Shown: positions 19,218 through 28,449, counted from the first letter of the stretch. The stretch: DNA of 64,000 nucleotides from Gammaproteobacteria bacterium (GCA_022340305.1 JAJDOF010000111.1:1-64000); one strand, 5' to 3'. Notes: generated by a model from the sequence alone, not told the origin. Numbers and translations are program-made.

Positions 19218-19691
19218 TCAAGAGGGTTTGAGAATGCGTGCCTGGTCGCGTTTCCAGTCGCGCTCCTTCAAAGTGGAGCGCTTGTCGTGCGATTTCTTAC
19301 CCTTGGCGATACCGATTTTGAGCTTGGCGCGACCACGTATCCAGTAAGCAGATAGTGCAACCAGGGTGTAACCCTTGCGATCCACCATGCCGGCCAGGCG
19401 ATCGATTTCGATCCGGTGTGCGAGGAGTTTTCGAGTGCGTCTGGGGTCCGGATTGATGTGGGTAGAAGCGCTGCTGAGCGGGCTGATATGCGCACCGATT
19501 AGCCACATTTCGCCATTCTTGACCATGACATAGCTTTCTTTCAACTGCAGGCTGCCTTCGCGCAGGCTCTTGACTTCCCAACCATCGAGCACGATGCCGA
19601 CTTCGATATCATCGTCGATGAAATAGTCGTGGCGGGCTACGCGATTTTGCGCGATGGTGTTGTCGGGTGACTGTTTTTTCTTCTTGCCCAT
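19218..19691 (-). CDS. smpB: SsrA-binding protein SmpB
   Basis: A 157-residue tmRNA-binding protein needed for rescue of stalled ribosomes (trans-translation). Family segments are present: [26 protein letters not shown], the ARRTRKLL-type sequence [15 protein letters not shown], and the basic C-terminal tail rich in Lys/Arg that enters the mRNA channel (KKSHDKR to KRDQARIL). Length equals E. coli SmpB (160 aa). It is convergent with dnaQ, with 18 bp between stop codons. Confidence 0.97.
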   Translation of the reverse strand: MGKKKKQSPDNTIAQNRVARHDYFIDDDIEVGIVLDGWEVKSLREGSLQLKESYVMVKNGEMWLIGAHISPLSSASTHINPDPRRTRKLLAHRIEIDRLAGMVDRKGYTLVALSAYWIRGRAKLKIGIAKGKKSHDKRSTLKERDWKRDQARILKPS

Positions 19692-19779
19692 GATCAGGGG
19701 ATCTCTGCTCGAAACGGCTGGCGGCCCATATTCTCGGGTTAAATAGCTCGTAAAACAAGTGAATCACATCAATAGCGCC

Positions 19780-19807
19780 TTGAAACTCGACCAAGCTTCG
19801 CTATACA
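19780..19807 (+). promoter_or_regulatory. Sigma-70-type promoter for 4.5S RNA
   Basis: A -35 element TTGAAA (19780-19785) and a -10 element TATACA (19802-19807) are separated by 16 bp. The expected start near 19814 lies about 10 nt before the 5' end of the folded 4.5S RNA, which fits a precursor trimmed at its 5' end. Confidence 0.7.
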
Positions 19808-19823
19808 CTCTCGCTCTTGCAAT

Positions 19824-19933
19824 GGTGACCTGTTTCGGTCCCTTCGTGACGATTATCTGTAAATCCGCCAGGCCTGGAAGGGAGCAACGGTAGCAAGGAC
19901 ATCGGGTGCGAGGGTGTGCTGATTCAGGTCGCC
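19824..19933 (+). ncRNA. ffs: 4.5S signal recognition particle RNA
   Basis: The ends GGTGACCTG (19824-19832) and CAGGTCGCC (19925-19933) pair over 9 bp with one G-U. The apical part carries the highly conserved SRP domain IV segment GGCCTGGAAGGGAGCA (Ffh-binding asymmetric loop). Length (110 nt) matches bacterial 4.5S RNA. It sits directly upstream of dnaX, as in pseudomonads. Confidence 0.93.
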
Positions 19934-19974
19934 TCCAGTTTCCCAACGGAATGTCCCGGTCCCACTAAATCCGA

Positions 19975-21747
19975 ATGAGTTATCAGGTATTAGCGCGTAA
20001 ATGGAGGCCGGCGAATTTCAAGCAAATGGTCGGCCAGGAACATGTATTACAGGCACTTGGCAACGCGCTCGACAGTAATCGTTTACACCATGCGTACTTG
20101 TTCAGCGGCACCCGGGGCGTTGGCAAAACAACCATCGCTCGTATTTTCGCCAAATCGCTGAATTGCGAACAGGGCATCAGTTCCGAGCCCTGCGGTCAAT
20201 GTTCCTCCTGTAGCGAAGTCGACCAGGGCCGCAGCGTAGACCTGATTGAGATCGATGCGGCATCGCGTACCGGTGTCGACGATATGCGTGAATTGCTCGA
20301 CAACGTGCAATACGCACCAACCCGCAGCCGTTTTAAAATATACCTGATCGACGAAGTTCACATGCTGTCGAAGCACAGCTTCAACGCATTGCTCAAAACG
20401 CTCGAAGAACCGCCACCGCACATCAAGTTTTTGCTGGCGACCACCGATCCACAAAAGGTTCCGGTGACGGTTTTGTCGCGCTGCCTGCAATTCAATTTGA
20501 AGCGCATGTCCAAAGCACAGATTGTTTCACAGCTGCTGTATCTGACCGAGCAGGAAGCGGTTGCCGCAGATGAATCGGCGCTGGTGCAACTCGCCAGTGC
20601 TGCCGATGGAAGTATGCGTGATGCACTGAGCTTGCTCGATCAGGCGATTGGTTACGGGGCAGGGCAGGTCCGCGAGGATACGGTGGAGTCGATGCTGGGC
20701 TCAATTTCCCGCGATTACCTGTTGCGCTTGCTGGATGCTCTGTCGCTGCAGCAGGCTAGCGTGCTGATAAGCGAGGCCCGCCAGGTCATTGATCACAATC
20801 CTGACTATCAGCGCGTTTGCGCCGAGATGATTTCGCTGTTGCAGCAGATTGCGCTTTACCAAAGTGATCCAAAGCTCATCATCGATGACGAGCCTGGCGC
20901 CGAGACACTGCGGAAATATAGCGAGTGCTGGTCGCCGGAAGAAATTCAGCTCTATTACCAGGTAATGCTGCAAGGTCGCCAGGATTTACTGATATGCCCC
21001 GATGAAGCGGCCGGTTTTGAAATGCTGATGTTGCGCTTGGTTGCATTTTCTCCCCAACCTGCGCTGGTGGAGACCTCCGAAGAGGTAAAAAAAAAGCCTG
21101 AGGTAATTGTCACCGAGGCAGTTTCCGACGCTGGCCGGCGCGACTCGGGTGTAACGCAGGAAAGACGGGAGTCAACAACCCCTGATTCGACGGTACCACA
21201 GTCTGAGGCGCCAGCATTTACCGGGTCGGTGGCGGTCCCGCGCAAGGTAGTAGCCTCCCCGAATACCAAATCCTCGCAAGCAGAGCCAGGCGCAGCTAAA
21301 TCTGACGAAGCTAAGCCTTGCGCAGGAGCGGTCGGAGATGGCCTCGAGGCAGAAGCTGCGCTGGACTGGTCGATGCTAGCCTACAAACTGGGGTTGACTG
21401 GCATTGCCCAGGAACTGGTAGCCAACAGTCAACTGCAGTCCTATACCGACAAGCGGATCGTCCTGCAGTTGCCGGGAGAACTCTACGAGCTCGTCAACGA
21501 CCTGACCCGTGCCGAAATTTTACAGGCTCTACAACAAAAACTTGGGGTATCATTGAGCCTTGAGTTAACCGCGACTGCCGGCTTGACTGGAGAAACGCCG
21601 TTGCAGGCCAAAAAGCAGCGCGAATGCGACGATCGAGTTTCCGCAATCGCTGCGATTCGCGATGACGAAATGGTCAAAAAACTGCAACATGTGTTCGACG
21701 CCGAGCTCGACGAAGCCAGCGTGGTTAAAATTGACAGTAACGGATAG
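19975..21747 (+). CDS. dnaX: DNA polymerase III tau (and probably gamma) subunit
   Basis: A 590-residue AAA+ clamp-loader subunit. The Walker A motif GTRGVGKT is at 45-52. The zinc-binding cysteines C64, C73, C76 and C79 follow, then Walker B/DEVH and the SRC-type segment LSRCLQF. Domains I-III end near residue 365. The rest is a low-complexity linker (Pro/Ser/Glu-rich, about 375-445) and a C-terminal tau region that would bind the alpha subunit and DnaB. At codons 372-374 a run of nine A residues forms a frameshift site that would produce a gamma protein of about 375 residues (see that feature). Downstream are ybaB and recR in the usual order. Confidence 0.95.
   Translation: MSYQVLARKWRPANFKQMVGQEHVLQALGNALDSNRLHHAYLFSGTRGVGKTTIARIFAKSLNCEQGISSEPCGQCSSCSEVDQGRSVDLIEIDAASRTGVDDMRELLDNVQYAPTRSRFKIYLIDEVHMLSKHSFNALLKTLEEPPPHIKFLLATTDPQKVPVTVLSRCLQFNLKRMSKAQIVSQLLYLTEQEAVAADESALVQLASAADGSMRDALSLLDQAIGYGAGQVREDTVESMLGSISRDYLLRLLDALSLQQASVLISEARQVIDHNPDYQRVCAEMISLLQQIALYQSDPKLIIDDEPGAETLRKYSECWSPEEIQLYYQVMLQGRQDLLICPDEAAGFEMLMLRLVAFSPQPALVETSEEVKKKPEVIVTEAVSDAGRRDSGVTQERRESTTPDSTVPQSEAPAFTGSVAVPRKVVASPNTKSSQAEPGAAKSDEAKPCAGAVGDGLEAEAALDWSMLAYKLGLTGIAQELVANSQLQSYTDKRIVLQLPGELYELVNDLTRAEILQALQQKLGVSLSLELTATAGLTGETPLQAKKQRECDDRVSAIAAIRDDEMVKKLQHVFDAELDEASVVKIDSNG
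21087..21118 (+). promoter_or_regulatory. dnaX programmed -1 frameshift site with 3' hairpin
   Basis: A9-G (21087-21096) contains the slippery heptamer A AAA AAG at 21090-21096 in the same reading phase as in E. coli dnaX. After a -1 slip the next codons are GCC and then TGA (21099-21101), ending translation one residue later. Immediately 3', GCCT/AGGC with inner GGT/ACC (21096-21118) can form a stem-loop. A purine patch GAAGAGG lies just upstream, closer than the E. coli stimulatory Shine-Dalgarno. Transcriptional slippage on A9 is an alternative mechanism, as in Thermus dnaX. Confidence 0.75.
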
Positions 21748-21761
21748 CGAAGAGGTAAGCG

Positions 21762-22085
21762 ATGAAAGGCGGGCTCGGCGAAATGATGAAAAAAGCGCAG
21801 GAAATGCAGGAAAATATGCAGAAGGCGCAACGCGAACTGGCGAGTAAGGAAGTCACCGGTGAAGCGGGTGGTGGACTGGTGTCGGTGGTGATGCGCGGCA
21901 CTCATGAAGTCAATCGAGTCAACATCGATCGAAGTCTGGTCGGTGAAGATGTCGACATGCTGGAGGATTTGATTGCCGCGGCGATTAACGATGCGGTGCA
22001 CAAGGTCGAAAAAACCAATCAGGCTGCAATGCAGGAAATGACCGCGGGGCTTAACTTGCCGCCGGGATTCAAGCTGCCGTTTTAG
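21762..22085 (+). CDS. ybaB: YbaB/EbfC nucleoid-associated protein
   Basis: A 107-residue dimeric DNA-binding protein of the YbaB/EbfC family, which coats DNA and affects expression and nucleoid structure. It has the typical Met/Lys/Gln-rich N-terminal helix ([19 protein letters not shown]), the beta core [18 protein letters not shown], and the C-terminal [12 protein letters not shown]. Length equals E. coli YbaB (109 aa). It is between dnaX and recR, 3 bp from the latter, as part of the conserved dnaX-ybaB-recR operon. Confidence 0.96.
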   Translation: MKGGLGEMMKKAQEMQENMQKAQRELASKEVTGEAGGGLVSVVMRGTHEVNRVNIDRSLVGEDVDMLEDLIAAAINDAVHKVEKTNQAAMQEMTAGLNLPPGFKLPF

Positions 22086-22088
22086 TCG

Positions 22089-22691
22089 ATGTCTTCTTCC
22101 AGCCTAGATGAATTGATCCTGGCACTGGGTTGCCTGCCCGGCGTCGGACGCAAATCGGCACAGCGTATGGCGCTTTATTTGCTCGAGAGAGATCAACCCG
22201 GTGCCCGGCGCATTGCAGATGCTATGGATGCGGCGCTCGAAAAGGTAAAGCACTGCAAACAATGCCGGAATTTCTGCGATGATGACGTTTGTGAAATCTG
22301 TGCCGATGGCGAACGTGATCAAGGGATACTTTGTGTGGTCGAAGCACCGGCTGATGTGATTGCGGTTGAGTCGTCAGCTGCTTTTCGCGGGCGCTACTTC
22401 GTTCTGCTTGGAAAGCTCTCACCGCTTGACGGCTTTGGTCCCGAGCAACTGGGTCTCGATATACTCGAACAGCAGTTGGACGAGCGTGATATTCGCGAAA
22501 TCATCCTTGCCACCAGCGCAACCGTAGAAGGCGATATCACCGCCCAGTATATCGCCGATGTTGCCGCCGCCCGCGGCATCGCCAGCAGTCGACTGGCGCG
22601 TGGCATACCACTGGGTGGTGAGCTCGAATTCGTCGATAGTGGCACATTGTCGCGTGCGCTGTCGGGTCGACAGCAAATTGAGCGGAGCTGA
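22089..22691 (+). CDS. recR: Recombination mediator RecR
   Basis: A 200-residue protein of the RecFOR pathway that helps load RecA on gapped DNA. An N-terminal helix-hairpin-helix (LPGVGRKSAQRMA) is followed by a four-cysteine zinc finger (CKQCRNFCDDDVCEIC) and a Toprim domain (VVEAPADVIAVE onwards). The C-terminal segment carries SRLARGIPLGGELEFVDSGTL. Length matches E. coli RecR (201 aa). It is the third gene of the dnaX operon and lies 19 bp before hinT. Confidence 0.97.
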   Translation: MSSSSLDELILALGCLPGVGRKSAQRMALYLLERDQPGARRIADAMDAALEKVKHCKQCRNFCDDDVCEICADGERDQGILCVVEAPADVIAVESSAAFRGRYFVLLGKLSPLDGFGPEQLGLDILEQQLDERDIREIILATSATVEGDITAQYIADVAAARGIASSRLARGIPLGGELEFVDSGTLSRALSGRQQIERS

Positions 22692-22710
22692 ACACAGCGG
22701 AGAATAAATC

Positions 22711-23058
22711 ATGGCAGAAACAATATTCAGTAAGATCATTAGACACGAGTTACCGGCCGATATCGTCTACGAAGACGACGATGTCATCGCTTTCAGGGAT
22801 ATCAATCCGCAGGCTCCTGTGCACGTGCTGGTTGTGCCTAAAGAGGCAATCGCAACGGTAAACGATATCCAGCCCGGACAGGCCGAGCTAATCGGTAAAA
22901 TGGTGCTGACGGCTCAGAAAATCGCCACCGAGGAAGGTATTGCCGAGGATGGCTATCGACTCGTGATCAACTGTAATCGTCACGGTTGCCAGGAAGTCTT
23001 CCACTTGCATCTTCACCTTGTCGGCGGGCGTCAGTTACACGGTATATCGGCGATTTAA
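22711..23058 (+). CDS. hinT: HIT-family purine nucleoside phosphoramidase
   Basis: A 115-residue HIT-domain hydrolase acting on AMP-lysine or similar phosphoramidates. The N-terminal [19 protein letters not shown] and the triad motif [10 protein letters not shown] are typical. In the segment before the triad ([12 protein letters not shown]) a Cys replaces a usual Gly, but the His residues are intact. The last residues (HGISAI) differ from the usual WPPG-type tail, because the stop codon and 3' end lie inside an inverted-repeat element (see 23055-23195). It is probably co-transcribed with recR. Confidence 0.9.
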   Translation: MAETIFSKIIRHELPADIVYEDDDVIAFRDINPQAPVHVLVVPKEAIATVNDIQPGQAELIGKMVLTAQKIATEEGIAEDGYRLVINCNRHGCQEVFHLHLHLVGGRQLHGISAI

Positions 23059-23195
23059 CCCGCATATCTCACCGCTTTTCTGCCCGGATCCGCCGGTACG
23101 CCGGAGTGGAACGCAGCATCCCGACGGAATGCGGCCCCACCACAGTACCTTTCCTGCGCCCTCGCTACATATATTGGGCGAGATATGTGGGTTAA
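23055..23195. repeat. Interspersed inverted-repeat element, copy 1
   Basis: Terminal inverted repeats TTAACCCGCATATCTC (23055-23070) and GAGATATGTGGGTTAA (23180-23195) match at 15 of 16 positions. The element is 141 bp and has an internal CCGGTACGCCGGAG segment (about 23089-23102). The same left-end pattern and internal motif recur near 49.6-49.9 kb. Both flanking convergent genes, hinT (TAA at 23056-23058) and rsgA (TAA complementary to 23192-23194), end within the terminal repeats. It encodes no protein. It behaves like a MITE/REP-type element, possibly doubling as a bidirectional terminator. Confidence 0.75.
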
Positions 23196-24148
23196 CCCGG
23201 TTTCGCCTGACTCAGCATCTTCAGGTAATTCTGGTAGCGAGAGGCAGTAATGCCACCTTTGGAAACAGCATCGATCACCGCGCAGTTGGGTTCGTCGAGG
23301 TGCAGGCAATTGTGGAAACGACAGCTGGCTGCAGCTTCGAGCATTTCCCTGAAACCATGAGCTAACGGGCGTGCGGTGTCGACAAATGGGCTGAATCCCC
23401 GCACCCCCGGAGTATCGATCAAGTCTCCGCCTCCCACCAGGTGATAGAGGCGGCTGGTACGCGTCGTGTGCCGTCCCTCGTCGTTGGCTGCGGAAATCTG
23501 CGCAATCTTGATTGGCTCGTCCGGCAGCAGGTAGCTCGTCAGTGAGGATTTGCCCACTCCCGATACACCGCTTAGCACGGATAACTGCCCTGTCAGCATT
23601 TGTCGGAATTCACTCATGCCCTGGTCGGTTTTGATGCTGGTACAAATTACCTGGTAACCCAGTGGGCGATAGATACCGGCGATCCCGAAAGGGTCATCAG
23701 GCGATGCCAGTAAATCGATTTTATTGATCAGGATAACGGCATCGATGCCCTCCTGTTCGGCCGAAAGCAGGTACTGGTCGAGCAGGAAAAGATTGGGTTC
23801 GGGTGTGACCGCAAGGCATACCAGCAGCTGGCTGATATTGGCCGCCACCGCACGAACCTGGCCAAATCCATCTACCCGCTGCAGCAAGTTATCGCGCGGC
23901 AGAATCGCCATCACGCGGTGCTCATTATTGCTGCCGGCTTCAATCGCCACACGGTCGCCACAGACGATACTGCCGAGGTTTGACTTGATCTTACAGTCGA
24001 TGGTGGTGCGGGGTTCCAGTTCAACCAGTATTCGACTTCCCTGATGCGAAACCACCAGCCCCTGCAGATGACTGTCGCTTTTGCGGTAGGCGCTCTGGGC
24101 TGCCTCGATTCTCTGCTTTTGCTGCTGGCTAAGTCTGCGCTTTGCCAT
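23192..24148 (-). CDS. rsgA: Small ribosomal subunit biogenesis GTPase RsgA
   Basis: A 318-residue circularly permuted GTPase that checks late 30S subunit maturation. After an N-terminal OB-fold (about 30-105) the G motifs come in the order G4 (INKIDLL), G5, G1 (SGVGKSSLTS), G3 (DTPGVRGFS). The zinc-binding C-terminal domain has the CRFHNCLHLDEPNCAV cysteines and histidine. Length is close to the E. coli protein (350 aa). Its stop codon lies in the terminal repeat of an interspersed element. It is followed on the same strand by the M48 protease gene, with 45 bp between them. Confidence 0.95.
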   Translation of the reverse strand: MAKRRLSQQQKQRIEAAQSAYRKSDSHLQGLVVSHQGSRILVELEPRTTIDCKIKSNLGSIVCGDRVAIEAGSNNEHRVMAILPRDNLLQRVDGFGQVRAVAANISQLLVCLAVTPEPNLFLLDQYLLSAEQEGIDAVILINKIDLLASPDDPFGIAGIYRPLGYQVICTSIKTDQGMSEFRQMLTGQLSVLSGVSGVGKSSLTSYLLPDEPIKIAQISAANDEGRHTTRTSRLYHLVGGGDLIDTPGVRGFSPFVDTARPLAHGFREMLEAAASCRFHNCLHLDEPNCAVIDAVSKGGITASRYQNYLKMLSQAKPG

Positions 24149-24193
24149 GCACTGACAGTCTCATGTTGATGCGCTGAGCATTGATCAGCTGGG

Positions 24194-25453
24194 CTAGCCG
24201 GACGAGCGGCCGGAAGCAATGTTTTCCAGGTGGTCGATGCGTATACTGGCCGGTGGATGCGAATCGTAAAACATCGAGTGCAGAGGGTCGGGGGTGAGGG
24301 TGCTGGCATTGTCGCGGTACATGTTAACCAGCGCCGAAATCAACGCTTTGTAGTCACTGTTTGAATGCGCAAACTCGTCAGCCTCGAACTCATGCTTGCG
24401 CGACAAGGCGGAAAACAACGGACTGATGAAATAGGTAAATGCCGGCATTATCATCATGAACAATATCAGTGCCGCGTGGGTAGATGCGGTTTCAACGCCC
24501 AACGAGGTATAAAACCACTCTGAACCCATCAACCATGCCAGCATCGCAAACCCGACAGCTGAGATGACAGCCGACAGCAACAGGGACTTGTTGATGTGCT
24601 TGCGTTTAAAATGCCCTAGTTCGTGCGCCAGGACCGCTTCGACTTCATCCTCTGACAATGATTCGAGCAGGGTGTCGTAAAACACAATACGCTTGTTCTC
24701 GCCGAATCCGGTGAAGTAGGCATTACCATGTGATGAGCGGCGTGAGCCATCGACAACGTAAACACCGCGACTGTGAAAGCCACAGCGACTCAGCAAATCT
24801 TCGATACGGGTGCGTAGTGAAGCGTTATCCAGTTGACTGAACTTGTTGAATAGAGGTGCGATGAACGCCGGATAGGCCCAGATCATGGTGAGGCTAAAAC
24901 CCATCCACAGTAACCAGGCATAGACCCACCAATGTTCTCCGGCCTGATTCATCAGCCACAGGATGGCCGCCAGCAATGGCACGCCGAGCAATGCTATCAG
25001 CAGGATGGTTTTGAGCATGTCGACAAACCAGGTAGACAGGGTCGTCTTGTTAAATCCAAAGCGCTCCTCGACGACGAAGGTTTGGTAAAGCGAAAAGGGT
25101 AAATCGAGTACCGACGAAACCAGAGTAAGGGTTAAAATTACTCCAATGCCCGTAATCAGGGTAGGGTAGCCGAGTCCGCTGAACCACTGGTCAACCAGGT
25201 TGATACCCCCGCCGAGTGTCCACAACAGCAGCCACAGTGTCTCCCAGCCGAGCATAACCCGTCCGACACGCAACTTGCTGCAACTGTAATCTGCCGCACG
25301 TTGGTGATCCTGCAGTGATATACGATCGGCAAAGGCTGCCGGCACCTTGTCATGGTGCGCCTGCACATGCCTGATCTGGCGATGGCTCAACCACAGGCGA
25401 ACCACTACCGAGGCGGCGAGAAAACTCAAAAAAACAGTCGTAAAAATGTGCAT
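24194..25453 (-). CDS. M48-family Ste24-like zinc metalloprotease
   Basis: A 419-residue membrane protease with several hydrophobic segments: N-terminal (about 2-20), about 68-105, about 145-185 and about 290-350. The zinc motif HELGHFKRKH is in the middle region and a downstream EADEFA gives the third ligand. The overall length and the SRRSSHGNAYFTGFGENKRIVFYDTLL segment match CAAX-protease/Ste24 homologues of gammaproteobacteria rather than the shorter HtpX. Substrates in bacteria are not established. It is divergent from orn and upstream of rsgA on the same strand. Confidence 0.88.
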   Translation of the reverse strand: MHIFTTVFLSFLAASVVVRLWLSHRQIRHVQAHHDKVPAAFADRISLQDHQRAADYSCSKLRVGRVMLGWETLWLLLWTLGGGINLVDQWFSGLGYPTLITGIGVILTLTLVSSVLDLPFSLYQTFVVEERFGFNKTTLSTWFVDMLKTILLIALLGVPLLAAILWLMNQAGEHWWVYAWLLWMGFSLTMIWAYPAFIAPLFNKFSQLDNASLRTRIEDLLSRCGFHSRGVYVVDGSRRSSHGNAYFTGFGENKRIVFYDTLLESLSEDEVEAVLAHELGHFKRKHINKSLLLSAVISAVGFAMLAWLMGSEWFYTSLGVETASTHAALILFMMIMPAFTYFISPLFSALSRKHEFEADEFAHSNSDYKALISALVNMYRDNASTLTPDPLHSMFYDSHPPASIRIDHLENIASGRSSG

Positions 25454-25521
25454 GCATGAACCGGCAGAAAACTTGCTATAGTTTAGCGCAATTTACATGC
25501 GCGTGAAGTGCGGAGGATAAC

Positions 25522-26067
25522 ATGGCGCCAGCCGAAACCAATCTGATCTGGATCGACCTGGAAATGACTGGCCTGGAACCACAAAGCGACCAGATAATTG
25601 AAATAGCAACTGTAGTGACCGATGCTCACCTGGAGATTCTGGCGCAGGGTCCGGTGATTGCCATCCATCAGCCCAGTGAAGTTATGCAGGCAATGGATGA
25701 GTGGAACACGAGTCATCACGGGGCTTCGGGGCTGACCGCCCGGGTTGGGGAAAGTACCTGCAGTATGGCGGACGCCGAGCAGGAGACACTGGAGTTTCTG
25801 CGCGGCTATATTGTTCCGGGTAAATCACCCATGTGCGGCAACAGCATCTGCCAGGATCGTCGTTTTATGGCTCGACTGATGCCGGAATTGGAGGCCTTTT
25901 TCCACTACCGCAACCTCGATGTCAGTACTTTGAAGGAGTTGGCGCGGTTGTGGAAACCTGAAATTACCAGCGGATTTATCAAAAAGGGCGCGCATCTTGC
26001 ATTGGACGACATTCTCGAGTCGATTGCAGAGCTCAAGTATTACCGCGAGTGTTTCATTCAGCTCTGA
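25522..26067 (+). CDS. orn: Oligoribonuclease
   Basis: A 181-residue DEDD-h exonuclease that degrades 2-5 nt RNAs and pGpG, the product of c-di-GMP breakdown. It begins [11 protein letters not shown] with the first acidic pair, continues with [12 protein letters not shown] and ends with an ALDDI segment. Length matches E. coli Orn (181 aa). AGGA lies 8 bp before the ATG. Proximity to rsgA is seen in pseudomonads. It could act on the pGpG made by the HD-GYP protein in this window (inference). Confidence 0.96.
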   Translation: MAPAETNLIWIDLEMTGLEPQSDQIIEIATVVTDAHLEILAQGPVIAIHQPSEVMQAMDEWNTSHHGASGLTARVGESTCSMADAEQETLEFLRGYIVPGKSPMCGNSICQDRRFMARLMPELEAFFHYRNLDVSTLKELARLWKPEITSGFIKKGAHLALDDILESIAELKYYRECFIQL

Positions 26068-26297
26068 GCCACCGTGGTTGCCCGCACAGCGCCGAGCCAG
26101 CTGATCTGTTATCGTGTGCTGCCAGCCTTCCTGCTGACAACTCGCTGCCAGAATGCCTGTTTTACTGATTTAGGGCGCTATTTGCTACCGCTTGTCTGAT
26201 AGCGATCATATTTATTGTTATTGGTAGCAACAGGCACACGAAAACGCGGAATTTCTACTACACTCCGAGAAGCAACTTTAACAAGCAGCAGGTTTGA

Positions 26298-26513
26298 ATG
26301 GCCAAACTGTCAAACAGGCACTTTTTTGGTGCCCGGGAGGCGACCGCCATTAATACAAAACTCTGTGAGTTTTCAGTCATTTATTGGAGTTATCTATTGA
26401 ATTGGATTGATTTTAAAGGTGAAATCGGCGACTATGTCGGGCTGATTGGCAGTTTAACGACAAGAAAAGCCAAGTATCTGAATCTAATCAATGTTTTTGG
26501 GAAGCGATCGTGA
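26298..26513 (+). CDS. Possible small protein upstream of lpxC, function unknown
   Basis: A 71-codon frame starts [10 protein letters not shown] with AGGTTTGA upstream. Its TGA stop (26511-26513) overlaps the lpxC GTG start in a GTGA arrangement, which is what coupled genes look like. I recognise no family. It occupies the site where ftsZ would be expected. It could instead be chance open frame within the lpxC leader. The 230 bp before it contain only weak promoter-like hexamers. Confidence 0.35.
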   Translation: MAKLSNRHFFGAREATAINTKLCEFSVIYWSYLLNWIDFKGEIGDYVGLIGSLTTRKAKYLNLINVFGKRS

Positions 26514-27424
26514 TTAAACAGCGCACATTGAAGAATGTAATCCGCGCCATGGGCGTGGGTTTGCATACCGGGAAAAAAGTTTATCTGACATTGCGTCCGG
26601 CGCCGATCGATTCAGGTATCCGCTTTCGCCGAATTGATCTGGAAACGCCGGTCGAAATCCTGGCGCGTCCCGAAAAGGTGGGCGATACCAATCTTTCGAC
26701 CACGCTGGTCGAAGACGGTGTGCGTATTTCGACAGTAGAACACCTGTTGTCCGCGATTGCCGGACTTGGTATCGACAATGCCTATATCGATTTGAGCGCA
26801 GAAGAAGTGCCTATCATGGATGGCAGTTCCGGCCCCTTTGTTTTCCTGATCCAGTCGGCTGGAATCGTCGAACAAAACCAGGCCAAGAAGTTCATCAAGA
26901 TCAAGAAGACAGTACGCGTGGAAGATGGCGACAAATGGGTTGAATTCAAACCATTTAACGGTTTCCAGGTGAGCTTCGAGATCGATTTTGACCACCCCCT
27001 GTTCACCAGGCAAAAACAAATCTGCCAGATCAATTTCTCGACGACTTCCTTCGTCAAGGAAGTTAGCCGAGCGCGTACTTTCGGTTTTCAGAAAGACATA
27101 GAATTTCTGCGTGCCAATAATCTCGCGCTGGGTGGCAGCCAGGACAACGCCATCGTGCTCGATGACTACCGGGTGTTGAATGAGGACGGTCTGCGTTACG
27201 ACAACGAGTTCGTCAAGCACAAGATTCTCGATTCGATCGGCGACCTCTATTTGCTCGGGCACAGCCTTATAGGTTCGTTTTCGGGCTACAAGTCGGGACA
27301 TGCGCTCAATAATAGACTGCTGTTGGCATTGCTCGCCGATAGCGACGCCTGGGAAGAAGTGACCTTCGAAGACGCGTCCACTGCACCCATTTCCTATGCT
27401 CAGCCCGTCGAAGCAACCGTCTAG
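26510..27424 (+). CDS. lpxC: UDP-3-O-acyl-N-acetylglucosamine deacetylase LpxC
   Basis: A 304-residue zinc enzyme catalysing the committed step of lipid A synthesis. It starts [21 protein letters not shown]. Zinc and catalytic residues are recognisable: [10 protein letters not shown] (His), the MDGSS segment, [11 protein letters not shown] with His and Asp, and GHSLIGSF. Length equals E. coli LpxC (305 aa). The start is GTG with GGAAG upstream. In most gammaproteobacteria it follows ftsZ; here it follows orn and a small frame. The M23 peptidase follows after 8 bp, as in Pseudomonas. Confidence 0.96.
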   Translation: MIKQRTLKNVIRAMGVGLHTGKKVYLTLRPAPIDSGIRFRRIDLETPVEILARPEKVGDTNLSTTLVEDGVRISTVEHLLSAIAGLGIDNAYIDLSAEEVPIMDGSSGPFVFLIQSAGIVEQNQAKKFIKIKKTVRVEDGDKWVEFKPFNGFQVSFEIDFDHPLFTRQKQICQINFSTTSFVKEVSRARTFGFQKDIEFLRANNLALGGSQDNAIVLDDYRVLNEDGLRYDNEFVKHKILDSIGDLYLLGHSLIGSFSGYKSGHALNNRLLLALLADSDAWEEVTFEDASTAPISYAQPVEATV

Positions 27425-27432
27425 GTGTTAAT

Positions 27433-28347
27433 GTGAATATCCTGTTTCTGTCATCCAATAGAGGCCAGATTTGTGGGTTGAATCTCAAGAAGCCATTGCA
27501 TTTTTTGTTGATGAGCGGATTCCTGGGACTGGTGATATCGGGTTCAATGTTTCTGGGTTACAACCTCAATCAGAGTCATGATAGTCAGATCCTGATCGAC
27601 GAGTGGCAGGCCGATGTGCACAGCCAGCAAATCCAGCTAACCCATATCCGCGAAGAGGCGGAAGCCGATATCGACGCGCTGTCGTCACGCATCGGTTTGC
27701 TGCAGGCGCACGTTATGCGACTCGACGCACTCGGTCGCAAACTGGTGAGCATGGCCAGTATTGATACCAATGAATTCGATTTCGACAGTTCACCGCCGTT
27801 AGGCGGTCCGGAAACCGATGCCAACAAAGTGTTTGAGGCAGACGAATTATCGCAAGCTATCGACAGGCTCGGCATGCGACTGAACGACCGTGAGAACCAG
27901 CTCGTTGTCATGGAGGACCTGGTGTTGAACGCGAACCTGCAAAAGGAAGTTGAACCCAGTGGTCGGCCGATTACCAAGGGTTGGTTGTCATCGTATTTCG
28001 GTATGCGCACGCACCCTTTGTCAGGGCGTCGTGAAATGCACAAAGGCATCGACTTTGCCGGATCGATGGGCGGTCAGGTAATTGCGGTAGCCAAGGGTGT
28101 CGTCACCTATTCCGGTAAACGTTACAGCTACGGGAATTTAATCGAGATCGCGCATGGTAACGGGTACTCGACGCGTTATGCCCATAATTCGCGGCTGTTG
28201 GTGTCGGTGGGTGATACGGTTGAGAAAGGATTTCAGATTGCCGAGATCGGTTCCTCAGGTCGCTCCACGGGGCCGCATGTTCATTTTGAAGTGCTTAAGG
28301 ATGGTCGCGAGGTCAACCCGATACCCTTCATTCGTGCCGCAAATTGA
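27433..28347 (+). CDS. M23-family murein peptidase-like protein
   Basis: A 304-residue protein with one N-terminal membrane helix (about 20-40) and a coiled-coil segment (about 55-175). The C-terminal LytM/M23 domain (about 195-300) has GMRTHPLSGRREMHKGIDFAG (first zinc ligands H and D) and the HxH pair in GRSTGPHVHFEVLKDGREVNP. The catalytic residues are intact, so it is likely an active endopeptidase or an amidase activator near the division site. Between lpxC and secA it occupies the same place as a Pseudomonas M23 gene. The likely start is GTG at 27433. Confidence 0.88.
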   Translation: MNILFLSSNRGQICGLNLKKPLHFLLMSGFLGLVISGSMFLGYNLNQSHDSQILIDEWQADVHSQQIQLTHIREEAEADIDALSSRIGLLQAHVMRLDALGRKLVSMASIDTNEFDFDSSPPLGGPETDANKVFEADELSQAIDRLGMRLNDRENQLVVMEDLVLNANLQKEVEPSGRPITKGWLSSYFGMRTHPLSGRREMHKGIDFAGSMGGQVIAVAKGVVTYSGKRYSYGNLIEIAHGNGYSTRYAHNSRLLVSVGDTVEKGFQIAEIGSSGRSTGPHVHFEVLKDGREVNPIPFIRAAN

Positions 28348-28449
28348 AACTGGCCGCAGTAAACCAGGGCAGTAATATTTCGTCTCACTGCTTGAAACGT
28401 TTCAAGTAACCTCCACTTCTGATAAAAGCTCTGTAAAGGCAGTCGTTCG

